From contig CAJXMH010000016.1 in assembly GCA_913056345.1 (NCBI GenBank), positions 1-61,105 on the forward strand: a DNA stretch of 61,105 nt, written 5' to 3'. This document shows positions 17,993 to 27,104 of this stretch, in pieces (within the stretch, counting starts at the first letter, position 1; every line of letters starts with the position of its first letter). This stretch comes from an uncultured Flavobacteriales bacterium (GTDB lineage Bacteria; Bacteroidota; Bacteroidia; Flavobacteriales_E; Vicingaceae). Both the position numbers and the translations under genes were made by a program. The notes under the pieces are model-generated. The model searched no databases. It had not been told where the DNA came from and saw only the letters and a list, made by a program, of their open reading frames with translations.

Positions 17993-18631
17993 ATGAAAGC
18001 ATTTAATCGAAATGAAATTGCGGACATGGAAAAAGTGTTCCGTTTGAACTTGATCAACTCAATCAGTGGCTACAAGGCTGCAAATCTGATCGGCACCAAA
18101 GGTAAAGTAGCTAACAACTTGGCTATCTTTAGTTCTGTGATTCATTTAGGCTCCAACCCTCCACTACTCGGTATGATTTGTCGCCCCGCTACTGTGCCAC
18201 GGCATACCTTGAGTAATATTGAAGAGAATGGTGTGTACACCATCAATCACATTTCAGAAGAGATGCACCATAGAGCTCATTACACTTCAGCCAAATTTCA
18301 AGAGCATGAATCTGAGTTTGAGCAATGTAATTTCAAAGAGGAATACCTTTTAAACTGCGATGCCCCTTTTGTGAAAGGAAGTCCAATAAAGATGGAGATG
18401 GAATGGAAAGAGAATATTCCGATCAAATTGAATGGAACTATTTTAGTCATCGGAGAGATCAAAAACATCTACCTGAATGAAGGGATAATCCAAGAAAACG
18501 GCCAACTGGATCTTAATCATGCAAAAATTGTCTGTATCTCAGGTTTAAACCGCTACCATAAAGTGGAAGAGATTGGTCATTACCCTTATGCAAGAAGAGA
18601 AGAACTGCCTGATTTTTCAGATATTCCTTAA
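17993..18631 (+). CDS. Flavin reductase family protein
   Basis: 212 residues from the ATG at 17993; an earlier in-frame start would lie in the terminator. The split-barrel FMN-binding pattern is visible: LINSISGYKAANLIGTKGKVANNLAIFSSVIHLGSNPPLLGMICRPATVPRHTLSNIEENGVYTINHIS, then YTSAKF with a charged stretch to LNCDAPFVKGSPIKMEMEW. Members bind FMN and either reduce flavin with NAD(P)H or act as pyridoxine-oxidase-like flavoproteins. Cytoplasmic; the partner is unknown. The 66-bp gap before the GNAT gene leaves room for a separate promoter. Confidence 0.87.
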   Translation: MKAFNRNEIADMEKVFRLNLINSISGYKAANLIGTKGKVANNLAIFSSVIHLGSNPPLLGMICRPATVPRHTLSNIEENGVYTINHISEEMHHRAHYTSAKFQEHESEFEQCNFKEEYLLNCDAPFVKGSPIKMEMEWKENIPIKLNGTILVIGEIKNIYLNEGIIQENGQLDLNHAKIVCISGLNRYHKVEEIGHYPYARREELPDFSDIP

Positions 18632-18697
18632 AGCATTAGGGATTGCTTGCTAGAATGTCGAAATTAGCAAGACACTTAACCAAAACGACCTAAATCA

Positions 18698-19141
18698 ATG
18701 CTTGAAACACAGGTTTTCAATGCTACCAACAAACCCACAGAATTAGAAAAGGGAAAGATCATTAACTTTCTTCACCATCACCTTGAAGAATATGGTGATC
18801 CAAAAGATGATATTTCTAACTGCTTAGCCTACGCTTTAAAAGAACGTGTTTCTTTTGGTGGTTTTGTAGTAGTAACCACTGAAGGAGATGAAATTTTAGG
18901 TGCTGTGATCGTTAATAAGACAGGTATGAATGGCTACATTCCTGAGAATATTTTAGTTTACATTGCCACCCATCATGCGCACAGAGGTAAAGGAATTGGT
19001 AAAACCTTAATGCAAAAGACCATCAGTCTTGCCAGTGGCGATATTGCTTTACACGTAGAAAAAGATAATCCTGCCATAAAGCTTTATGAAAAGTATGGCT
19101 TCACTACCCCCTACCTAGAAATGCGTTATAAACGCAGCTAG
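18698..19141 (+). CDS. GNAT family N-acetyltransferase
   Basis: 147 residues. The acetyl-CoA binding motif A is VYIATHHAHRGKGIGKTLMQKTI (R-G-K-G-I-G, residues ~95-106), followed by HVEKDNPAIKLYEKYGF, the usual GNAT motif B. The N-terminal half (LHHHLEEYGDPKDDISNCLAYAL) would form the acceptor site. The start of the symporter gene is 3 bp after its stop, so it belongs with the symporter and racemase. N-acetylation of an amino acid or related amine is inferred from that context only. Confidence 0.87.
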   Translation: MLETQVFNATNKPTELEKGKIINFLHHHLEEYGDPKDDISNCLAYALKERVSFGGFVVVTTEGDEILGAVIVNKTGMNGYIPENILVYIATHHAHRGKGIGKTLMQKTISLASGDIALHVEKDNPAIKLYEKYGFTTPYLEMRYKRS

Positions 19142-19144
19142 TTT

Positions 19145-20569
19145 ATGAATTGGATCGACCTTTCGATTTTTATTTTTTACACTTTATGCATGCTTGGGGT
19201 AGGAATCTACTTCTTTAAGCAAAATAAGAACGATGATGACTACTATGTAGGTGGCCGGAATATGTCGGCAGGCCACATAGGCTTATCTGTTGTTGCAACA
19301 GATGTTGGTGGTGGTTTTTCGATTGGTTTAGGCGGACTAGGATTTACCATGGGTCTATCAGGAAGTTGGATGCTTTTTACAGGTTTAATAGGCGCATGGA
19401 TGAGCAGTGTTTGGCTGATCCCAAAAGTATTTGGCACCGCTCAGAAAAAAGGCTTATTGAGTTTTCCTCAAGCATTAGAACATTTTTACAGCCCACGCGT
19501 GGCTTTAATTGCAGGGGTTATCTCCCTGATTGGTTACATCGGCTTTACCAGTTCTCAACTATTGGCAGGCGCTAAACTAGCCTCTGCCACTTTTGGCGAC
19601 CTTTCTTTACAAACGGCTATTTTACTAATGGGAGTCATCGCAGTTGTTTATACTGTTTTTGGTGGATTAAAGGCTGTTATCTACACTGATAGTATTCAGT
19701 GGGCTATCCTTTTAATTGGTCTCATCGGAATTGGCATTCCCCTTGGTTTTCAAAAGATTGGTGGCTTTGATGGACTAGCAGCAGTAGTAGATCCAAAAAT
19801 GCTCAGTTTAAGCAACCTTAGTATAAGTGATATGATCAATTGGTTTATCACCATTGTGCCAATTTGGTTTGTTGGCATGACACTCTATCAAAGAATATAT
19901 GCTTGTAAAGACGAGAAGACAGCAATAAGAGCGTGGAGAATAGCCGGACTTTTTGAATGGCCCATCATGGCTTTTATGGGTGTTTTATTAGGCCTTTTTG
20001 CAAAGGTAGCGTTTGAGCAGGGTCTTTTTGCCGACTTGGGTTACCCAAGTGCTGAAGGATTGGATGCAGAAATGGGTCTACCTTTATTTTTAAGAGAAAC
20101 GCTGCCCGTAGGTTTAATGGGCTTGATGCTTTCAGCATATTTCTCAGCCATACTCTCTACCGCAGATAGTTGTTTAATGGCAGCTTCAGGAAACTTAACT
20201 ACTGATATTCTTGGCCGATATAGAAGCAAGAAAAAAGGCCTGAAGCATGCCCAACTTTATACTTTTGCAATTGGAGGCTTTGCGCTACTTCTAGCCTACT
20301 CCATGGAAAACGTATTAAGTCTAATGCTTCACTCCTACGCTTTTATGGTTTCAGGTCTACTGATTCCGGTTTTAGCCATGATCTTTATTAAGAACCCATC
20401 AGAAAAAGCGTGTATTGCGGCAATGGTTGTTGGTGGTGGACTTACGCTAAGTTTGATTTTGTTGGATATTTCTTTACCTTATCAACTTGATGCAAACTTA
20501 TTTGGTTTGAGTGCAGCCGGGCTAATATTCTTTACAATACAGTATTTCGAAAAAATTAAATCATCCTAA
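19145..20569 (+). CDS. Sodium:solute symporter family protein
   Basis: 474 residues, about 12-13 transmembrane helices. The SSS core is clear: DDYYVGGRNMSAGHIGLSVVATDVGGGFSIGLGGLGFTMG near residues 32-70, GLKAVIYTDSIQWAILLIG in TM5-6, and LMLSAYFSAILSTADSCLMAASGNLTTDI, which carries the SxxSTADS Na2-site region. Sodium-coupled uptake of a small organic solute, most likely an amino acid given the racemase encoded directly after it (stop and ATG are adjacent). The substrate is not readable from sequence. Confidence 0.92.
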   Translation: MNWIDLSIFIFYTLCMLGVGIYFFKQNKNDDDYYVGGRNMSAGHIGLSVVATDVGGGFSIGLGGLGFTMGLSGSWMLFTGLIGAWMSSVWLIPKVFGTAQKKGLLSFPQALEHFYSPRVALIAGVISLIGYIGFTSSQLLAGAKLASATFGDLSLQTAILLMGVIAVVYTVFGGLKAVIYTDSIQWAILLIGLIGIGIPLGFQKIGGFDGLAAVVDPKMLSLSNLSISDMINWFITIVPIWFVGMTLYQRIYACKDEKTAIRAWRIAGLFEWPIMAFMGVLLGLFAKVAFEQGLFADLGYPSAEGLDAEMGLPLFLRETLPVGLMGLMLSAYFSAILSTADSCLMAASGNLTTDILGRYRSKKKGLKHAQLYTFAIGGFALLLAYSMENVLSLMLHSYAFMVSGLLIPVLAMIFIKNPSEKACIAAMVVGGGLTLSLILLDISLPYQLDANLFGLSAAGLIFFTIQYFEKIKSS

Positions 20570-21664
20570 ATGGCTTACCTAACTCTATTTCAAGACAAAC
20601 TAGAACATAATTTCCACTTTCTACACAATATGTTTGATGAACATAAGATCAGGTGGACGGTAGTTTCTAAACTTCTCTGCGGCCATAAACCATTCTTGGA
20701 GGTGCTGCACCAAATGGGCATTGAAAACTATTGCGATTCAAGAATTTCCAACTTAAAAATGATCAAAGAAATTGATCCTAGTAATGAAACGGTTTACATC
20801 AAACCGCCTGCTCGCGGAAGTGTAGCAGACATAGTGCGGTATGCAGATGTTAGTTTCAATACTGAAGTGGAAACGATTAAGGCCTTATCGAAAGAAGCTA
20901 AGAAGCAAGGAAAAAAACACCAGGTATTGATCATGATCGAATTGGGAGAACTGAGAGAAGGTGTTTTGAGAGAAGAGTTCATGGATTTTTATGAAGCTAT
21001 TTTTGAATTACCGAATATCGATGTGATTGGCATTGGCACAAACCTGACTTGTATGTATGGCGTGCTTCCCACCCATGATAAATTAATTCAATTGTGCTTA
21101 TACGTTAAGCTCATTGAAGCAAAGTTTAACCGCAAGATCCCATTTATTTCAGGTGGTACATCGGTAACTATTCCGTTGATTTTTCAAAATTTACTACCTG
21201 AAGGCGTTAACCACTTTAGGGTGGGAGAATCATTTTTTATGGGCACCGAACCTTATAACAATGAAAGGATTGATGGAATGTATGGAGATATATTTGAGTT
21301 GAATGCGCAGATCATTGAATTAACGGAAAAACCAATCGTTCCCGATGGAGAACTTGGCGAAAACTTAAAAGGTGACAGTTTGAGCTTCAGCGATGAAGAC
21401 CGCAACAGTACTTCTTACCGAGCTATTATAGACATTGGAGTGCTTGATGTTGAAGAAGGACAAGCTGAACTTCAAGATAAGGATCTTGAAATTGTGGGTT
21501 CTTCATCTGATGTGCTTGTGCTAGACTTAGGTGAGAACAAACAAAACTACCAAGTAGGTGACTACATCAAATTCGATCTTGGCTATTTGGCAATCTTGAG
21601 GATTATGAATTCGCGCTATATAGAAAAACGGATTGAAGATTTTGGCATAAAAAAAGGCAGCTAA
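20570..21664 (+). CDS. Alanine/ornithine racemase family PLP-dependent enzyme
   Basis: 364 residues of the fold-type III (alanine racemase-like barrel) family. The PLP lysine is in VSKLLCGHKPFL (residue ~33). Further family blocks are IENYCDSRISNLKMI, VLIMIELGELREGV, IGIGTNLTCMYGVLPTHDKL, PFISGGTSVTIPL and NHFRVGESFFMGTEPY, the pattern of the ornithine racemase (Orr)/YhfX group. It probably interconverts L- and D-forms of an amino acid, ornithine being the best-known substrate. It ends the GNAT-symporter-racemase operon; the stop codon lies inside the terminator stem. Confidence 0.85.
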   Translation: MAYLTLFQDKLEHNFHFLHNMFDEHKIRWTVVSKLLCGHKPFLEVLHQMGIENYCDSRISNLKMIKEIDPSNETVYIKPPARGSVADIVRYADVSFNTEVETIKALSKEAKKQGKKHQVLIMIELGELREGVLREEFMDFYEAIFELPNIDVIGIGTNLTCMYGVLPTHDKLIQLCLYVKLIEAKFNRKIPFISGGTSVTIPLIFQNLLPEGVNHFRVGESFFMGTEPYNNERIDGMYGDIFELNAQIIELTEKPIVPDGELGENLKGDSLSFSDEDRNSTSYRAIIDIGVLDVEEGQAELQDKDLEIVGSSSDVLVLDLGENKQNYQVGDYIKFDLGYLAILRIMNSRYIEKRIEDFGIKKGS

Positions 21665-21677
21665 AAGCTGCCTTTTC
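21652..21677. terminator. Bidirectional rho-independent terminator
   Basis: Perfect 11-bp stem AAAAGGCAGCT / AGCTGCCTTTT with a 3-base loop (AAA). A-rich on the left and T-rich on the right, it can serve both the racemase operon (plus) and the M16 peptidase operon (minus), whose last stop is at 21697. Confidence 0.9.
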
Positions 21678-21696
21678 TTTGCACTAGAAATCTAGT

Positions 21697-23778
21697 TTAT
21701 TCAACTTTAAACAAGTCTTTATCTAAATTCGGGTTTACTTTAACCTCTTCTACTTTAATGTTCATGGTTTGAGGTCCGGTGCTTTGGTCTATCTTGTGCG
21801 GATACATGATCTTACCCACTTTCTTGTAATCACCCATTACACTGGTTTGAGTAAAAGCGCCTTGCGGAGTTTCTAAAGTGGACTCTGACTTTAACAAATA
21901 ACCGTTATCAGCACCATAATAATTGGTTTGGCTTTGACCATTAGGCTTAGTCACTTTTAATACGTAAACCTCAGTACCATCAAGTTGGTCTACTCCTTTT
22001 AGTTCAAGCTCATAACCTTCATCTAAGTAATAAAGCTCAGGAAAAATCAATGACTCATACTTCATGTTTTCCAGCTGTTCTTCATCCATTTCCTTCGCAC
22101 CCTGCATTCCGGATAGCTTTCCTTTCTCTCCGTCAAACACTTGCTTTTGGAAGGTCATACCGTTTCCTTTAACCTCAGAAAGGTATTCTCCGTTTTCTCC
22201 ATTGTAACTTTCAATGCTGATGTCCATTCCTTGCATCTTAGTAGACATTTCAACCTGCATTGATTTTACTTTTTCGAGGTTCTTTTTGCCACCTATAGAC
22301 TCAATGTATTGGTTGATCACACTTTCTGCAGTAATACCTTCAGGCGCTTCCTTGGTAGTGGTTTCTTCAACCTTATTGCCATAAGTATCTAGAAACATGA
22401 TCTCACCTAATGGTGAAAATTGTTTCACCTTTTCAGCAACTTCTTCTTGATTCCCCACAATCAGCATGTAACCATTTTGTGGTTTAATGTACGCTTTAGA
22501 AATTCGCTTTACGTCATCAAGACTTACTTCTGATAAACGCTTTAAATAAGTAGCATAATAATCATCAGGTAAATCATAACGCTCGGTATTTAAAGCAAAT
22601 CGAGCCTTGGTTTGCGGATTTTCTAAGCTATAAGAAAACGTTCCTGTTTGATAGTTCTTAATGGTCTGCAATTCATCTTCTGTAATGTCACCATCAAGCA
22701 TCGCTTTCAATTCCTTGATCGTTTCAGTAAGAGCACTATCTGTTACTTCATTTCTAACCTTGGCTGAAGCATTAAAATAACCTATCAACTCATCAGAAGA
22801 AAGATTGGATCTTGCACCATAGGTATATGCATTCTCTTCTCTTAAGTTTAGGTTTAGCTTTGAAATGAAACCACCACCCAGTATTCCATTGGTCACTCGA
22901 GCAGGAATTGCATCTTCAGAGCCTGGCTTGAGGTCAGCTGTATTAAACACAGAAATAACAGATTGAACTGCTCCTGGCTTATTAACAAAAGCAACTTGCA
23001 TCATTTTAGGTTGCTCAGGAGCTTCGAATTCATGCTTTGGTACTTCACCCTTTTTCCAATCTCCAAAATATTTCTCGATCAAAGGCTTGGCCTCTTTTGC
23101 ATTGATATCACCCACTACAGCCATGTAAGCAACATTTGGCTTAAAATAAGTGCTGTAATAAGCCTTAGCATCTGCTAAGGTGATGTTTTCGAGGGTTTCT
23201 TCCGTCATGATCTCACCATAAGGGTGGTCTTTTCCGTAAAGAAGTACTCTTCTTACTTTATTGGCAATTGCATCAGGATCGTCTTTTTCAGTTTGAATAC
23301 CTGAGAGATACTGCTTCTTTAATTTGTCAAGCTCTTCATCATTGAATTCAGCATGCTTCACTACGTCTGACATTAACTCTAGTAGCTTTTCTTGGTGCTT
23401 TTTTAATGAAGCCCCATATACTGAAGAGGCTGAAGTACTTAAACGAGCGCCAATAAAATCAACTTCAAAATTGATCTCATCTTTGGTTCTGTTTTTTGTT
23501 CCTTTCATCATAAGGTCACCAGCAAGATCAGCTGCACCCACTTTATCTCCTTCTTTAATGGGATCAAGATCAAGTACTAAAGAAAAAGCCACGCGTGGTA
23601 ACTTGTTATTCTCTACCACAAAGACCTTCATTCCATTTTCCAAGGTAAAAGACTCTGTTTCACCAAGGTCAATTTTTGGAGCAGGTCCCGGATCGGGCAT
23701 CTTACTTCTGTCTAGTTCTTGGGCGTTTACAAAACCACCAAGCAGAAGCGCAAACAATGTAAAATATATCTTTTTCAT
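21697..23778 (-). CDS. M16 family peptidase-like protein, inactive subunit, with C-terminal extension
   Basis: 693 residues with signal peptide MKKIYFTLFALLLGGFVNAQ. The M16 fold is evident (ESFTLENGMKVFVVENNKLPRVAFSLVLDLDP; YYSTYFKPNVAYMAVVGDI; GGGFISKLNLNLREENAYTYGARS), but the zinc motif HxxEH is replaced by D-L-A-G-D in AADLAGDLMMKGT, so it should not bind zinc. Residues ~490-693 form an additional domain (VINQYIESIGGKKNLEKVKSMQVEM ... DLFKVE) like lipoprotein-carrier-type beta domains often attached to such subunits. It is the second gene of an operon with the active M16 gene, 19 bp downstream. It probably completes the peptide-binding chamber of a periplasmic heterodimer. Confidence 0.92.
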   Translation of the reverse strand: MKKIYFTLFALLLGGFVNAQELDRSKMPDPGPAPKIDLGETESFTLENGMKVFVVENNKLPRVAFSLVLDLDPIKEGDKVGAADLAGDLMMKGTKNRTKDEINFEVDFIGARLSTSASSVYGASLKKHQEKLLELMSDVVKHAEFNDEELDKLKKQYLSGIQTEKDDPDAIANKVRRVLLYGKDHPYGEIMTEETLENITLADAKAYYSTYFKPNVAYMAVVGDINAKEAKPLIEKYFGDWKKGEVPKHEFEAPEQPKMMQVAFVNKPGAVQSVISVFNTADLKPGSEDAIPARVTNGILGGGFISKLNLNLREENAYTYGARSNLSSDELIGYFNASAKVRNEVTDSALTETIKELKAMLDGDITEDELQTIKNYQTGTFSYSLENPQTKARFALNTERYDLPDDYYATYLKRLSEVSLDDVKRISKAYIKPQNGYMLIVGNQEEVAEKVKQFSPLGEIMFLDTYGNKVEETTTKEAPEGITAESVINQYIESIGGKKNLEKVKSMQVEMSTKMQGMDISIESYNGENGEYLSEVKGNGMTFQKQVFDGEKGKLSGMQGAKEMDEEQLENMKYESLIFPELYYLDEGYELELKGVDQLDGTEVYVLKVTKPNGQSQTNYYGADNGYLLKSESTLETPQGAFTQTSVMGDYKKVGKIMYPHKIDQSTGPQTMNIKVEEVKVNPNLDKDLFKVE

Positions 23779-23797
23779 CTTCTCTTTCTTTTAAGAT

Positions 23798-25129
23798 TTA
23801 TTGTGGCTGCTCAGCTTTTGGCAAATAATGCAGCACTACTCTATTTTCTTTATTCAAGTATTTGTTAGCAGCAGCTTTAATATCCTCTCTGCTAACTTTC
23901 ATGTAACGATCTATTTCAGTGTTGATCAAATTCGCATCACCATAATATACATGGTAGTTCGCAAGATTCTCAGCCAAGCCTCTTACGCTAGCATTTCCGC
24001 TTATAAAGTCGTTTTCTACTTGATTTTGTAACTTCTGAAATTCCTCTTCTGAGATCAGTTCATTTTTTACTTTATCAACCTCGACATCCATAGCCTCTTC
24101 AAGCTCAAGTACCGGAACACCCATGTTCGCAATACCAAACATTAAGGCTAAGCCAGGATCTTCAGTCGGTAAAGGGAAAGCTCCTACAAACAATGCTTTT
24201 TCTTTTTCATCTTTAATTACTTTATTAAACCTCGAGCTTTCGCCTTGAGAAAGCAATTGTGCTAGCATGCTCATGGCATAAAAGTCATCTTCGCCTTGAG
24301 CAGGAGTATGGTACCCCATAACCACAGCAGGCAGTTGAATATTATCATAAACGGTATCACGCACTTCAGCCGTTTTCTTAGGCTCAACTATATCAGGTCT
24401 TGGAATCTCTTTAGTCCCTTTTTTAATTTCACCGAAATACCTTTCAATCATTTTTTTTGTTTCAGGAATTGAAATATCTCCCGCAATAGAAAGTGTAGCA
24501 TTATTAGGTACATAAAACACCTTGTAGAATTCCATGAACTCTTCTAGCTTGGCTTGATTAAGGTATTCCGCATCTCCAATCGGCGTCCAACGGTATGGGT
24601 GCTTTTCAAATGCATGGCCGAACATTTCAGGTAAAATGGTACCGTAAGGCGTATTCTCATTACGTTGCTTTAGTTCTTCTTTCACAACTCCTCTTTGGGT
24701 TTCTACCCCAATTGAGTCAATTTTAGCGTGTAACATTCGCTCTGACTCTAACCAAAGTCCAAGCTCCAATTGATTAGAGGGTAGCACTTCATAATAAAAG
24801 GTACGATCAAAAGAAGTGTTGGCATTCAACACACCACCGTTTCCTTGAACGATCTTAAAGAATTCTCCCCTTCCAATATTCTCAGAACCTTCAAACAGCA
24901 AGTGTTCAAAGAAGTGTGCAAAACCAGTACGGTCTGCATCTTCATTTTTAGAGCCGACATGGTATAAAACCGAAACAGCTACTATTGGAGTTGATTTATC
25001 CTCATGCAGAATAACATGTAATCCATTATCTAGATCGTATTCCACAAATTCAATTTGTTTGCCTTTGTCTTGTGCTTTCAAACCGACTAGGCTTAGCACC
25101 GCAAAAGCAAAAAGCAATTTTCTTTTCAT
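23798..25129 (-). CDS. M16 family zinc metallopeptidase, catalytic subunit
   Basis: 443 residues. The signal peptide ends KAQ at residue 20. The zinc motif is GFAHFFEHLLFEGSE (His72, Glu75, His76) and the third ligand is Glu151 or Glu152 in GVVKEELKQRNEN, the expected ~74 residues later. The C-terminal half carries the substrate-clamp domain (GIANMGVPVLELEEAMDVEVDKV). It is a periplasmic endopeptidase degrading short or unfolded peptides, expected to pair with the catalytically dead M16 partner encoded just downstream. Confidence 0.95.
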   Translation of the reverse strand: MKRKLLFAFAVLSLVGLKAQDKGKQIEFVEYDLDNGLHVILHEDKSTPIVAVSVLYHVGSKNEDADRTGFAHFFEHLLFEGSENIGRGEFFKIVQGNGGVLNANTSFDRTFYYEVLPSNQLELGLWLESERMLHAKIDSIGVETQRGVVKEELKQRNENTPYGTILPEMFGHAFEKHPYRWTPIGDAEYLNQAKLEEFMEFYKVFYVPNNATLSIAGDISIPETKKMIERYFGEIKKGTKEIPRPDIVEPKKTAEVRDTVYDNIQLPAVVMGYHTPAQGEDDFYAMSMLAQLLSQGESSRFNKVIKDEKEKALFVGAFPLPTEDPGLALMFGIANMGVPVLELEEAMDVEVDKVKNELISEEEFQKLQNQVENDFISGNASVRGLAENLANYHVYYGDANLINTEIDRYMKVSREDIKAAANKYLNKENRVVLHYLPKAEQPQ

Positions 25130-25295
25130 GATATAAGGTTTATTTTGACAAGGCTCGAAAATACTAAATAAAACACGGCTAATTGAATTGCATTTACAGG
25201 TGGCGGCTATCTTATTTGATTGGTCTTGCTATAGGACAGCTAGCTTATTTGTTAAAGAATCGGTATTTTAGAAGTTCTAAACTTTTCCAATAGAC

Positions 25296-27104
25296 ATGAA
25301 AAAATTTACTGCTATTTCCCTAAGCTTTCTACTAGCTACAACTTTTGCTTTTGCTCAAGTTCCAACTAGTGGTGGGCCGGATACTTTTGGCTACACCTTT
25401 AAAACCTCTCAAGACCCTACTGGACCAACTTATAATTGGTTCGATATAAGTCAAATAGGTACCTTAGTTTCAGGTTTAGCTGATGATAACTTTGTTGGCC
25501 CTTTTCCCATTAGCAACTTCCCTTTTTACAGTAGTACGCCACAATCTTTATACATCGGTTCTAATGGTTATTTGGCTTTTACTCCTGGAAACATCGCTTC
25601 TACTGCCGCCCAGTTTCCTGCTATTCCAAACTCTGGTGGATCAAACAATTTTATTGCGGCCATGCTGACAGACCTCAATTTCGCAGGTCCTAATAATCCG
25701 GCTAATGCATACTTCTACAGTGCAGGGGATACGGTTTGCATCACTTTTGAGAAAGTGCCCTTTTGGACAAACAACAGCTTAACTTATTCAGGCTTAAATA
25801 CTTTTCAAGTTATTTTAAACAAAGCGGACTCTTCGATCACGGTGAACTATAAACTACAAAGCGGATTACCTGACCCTACTTATGTGAACAACTTTGTAAG
25901 CATGGGAATAGAAAATTCTACCGGACTAGATGGATTGCAATTTTGGAGAAGTAACACCTTCCCTCCTGATACATTTTCAGTAAAATACTATTATCCTGCC
26001 ATTACCACTCCAGTTACGGATCTTAGTTTAAATTGGACTAGTAGTGAAAATGATGGCGGTAAATTCTTGCTTGTAAACCAAAGTTTTAGCCCGACACTCA
26101 ATATTCTCAATGTCGGTAATCAAGATATTAAAACGAATATTACCGTTAATTATGAATTGAGAGATGCAGCGAACTTTCTAATCAACAGCGGCACTGGTCA
26201 AATCGACTCTTTATTGGTTGGTGATGACAGTACTTATACTTTTGCATCAACTCCACCAATCACCTTTCCAGGTAGGTACCGCTTAAAGACTTTTATATCA
26301 GCGGTAAGTGGAGATAACATTCAGTTAAATGATACCAGTGAGGCACTTGTAAAGGTCTTAGACTCGTCTAAGTTTCCGGTAATCTTAGACTACAGTGATG
26401 TAGCAACCCCAAGCTTTGGAGGAGTTAGTTGGAGTGGCGGTAATGCGGGTGTTGGTGTTTACATCGAACCACCCTTCTACCCTGCACGCATTGTAGCTGC
26501 TAATCATTACATAGCCAACGTAGGAACAACCGGTTTCTATTCGATCTTGTATGATGATGATGCCCGCGGAGGCGGACCGGGTACAATATTGGATTCAATG
26601 TATTTTGGTCCAGGACAGATTGCAAGCGGTCAATACCTGCGTGATTCTCTAAGAAACAACATCATTATAAACAGCGGAGGAGTCTACCTTTTATGGCGGA
26701 TGGGCAGTGGTACAATCACCTTAGGAACTTCCTTTGCTCAACCAGTTTCAAATCAAACTTTTGAGGTAATTGGAGGTGCTTGGGCCCCTTACAGAAGTCG
26801 AGAATTTCAAGACTTTAAAATGAACATAGAAGTACAACCCTTGTCCGTAGCACTTAATGAGTTAGAACAGACAAGTGTTGAACTCAGAATTTATCCTAAT
26901 CCAACAAATAACTTTTTTGATGTGGAGGGATTCGAAAACATTGATCAAAATACGTTACAGCTTTTTGACCTTAATGGCAAAGAGGTAAATGTGAAGGTTA
27001 TTCCTTACGATAATAAAATGAGGGTTTTTAAAGGTAATCTTGACGCAGGTCAGTATTTTATAAAAATTGGCCAAGAAACGAAGCCTGTCATCTTCACAGA
27101 TTAA
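25296..27104 (+). CDS. T9SS type A sorting domain-containing secreted protein
   Basis: 602 residues with signal peptide MKKFTAISLSFLLATTFAFAQ. Residues ~50-230 resemble the nidogen-like/beta-sandwich module of Bacteroidota exoproteins (SLYIGSNGYLAFTPGN; NFIAAMLTDLNFAG; CITFEKVPFW; FQVILNKADSSITVNYKLQ). A CARDB-like segment follows near 235-350, and the last ~75 residues are a T9SS sorting domain (LRIYPNPTNNFFDVEGF ... LDAGQYFIKIGQETKPVIF). There are no catalytic motifs. It is an exported surface or released protein of unknown role. The final 11 bp overlap the convergent MBL hydrolase gene. Confidence 0.87.
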   Translation: MKKFTAISLSFLLATTFAFAQVPTSGGPDTFGYTFKTSQDPTGPTYNWFDISQIGTLVSGLADDNFVGPFPISNFPFYSSTPQSLYIGSNGYLAFTPGNIASTAAQFPAIPNSGGSNNFIAAMLTDLNFAGPNNPANAYFYSAGDTVCITFEKVPFWTNNSLTYSGLNTFQVILNKADSSITVNYKLQSGLPDPTYVNNFVSMGIENSTGLDGLQFWRSNTFPPDTFSVKYYYPAITTPVTDLSLNWTSSENDGGKFLLVNQSFSPTLNILNVGNQDIKTNITVNYELRDAANFLINSGTGQIDSLLVGDDSTYTFASTPPITFPGRYRLKTFISAVSGDNIQLNDTSEALVKVLDSSKFPVILDYSDVATPSFGGVSWSGGNAGVGVYIEPPFYPARIVAANHYIANVGTTGFYSILYDDDARGGGPGTILDSMYFGPGQIASGQYLRDSLRNNIIINSGGVYLLWRMGSGTITLGTSFAQPVSNQTFEVIGGAWAPYRSREFQDFKMNIEVQPLSVALNELEQTSVELRIYPNPTNNFFDVEGFENIDQNTLQLFDLNGKEVNVKVIPYDNKMRVFKGNLDAGQYFIKIGQETKPVIFTD

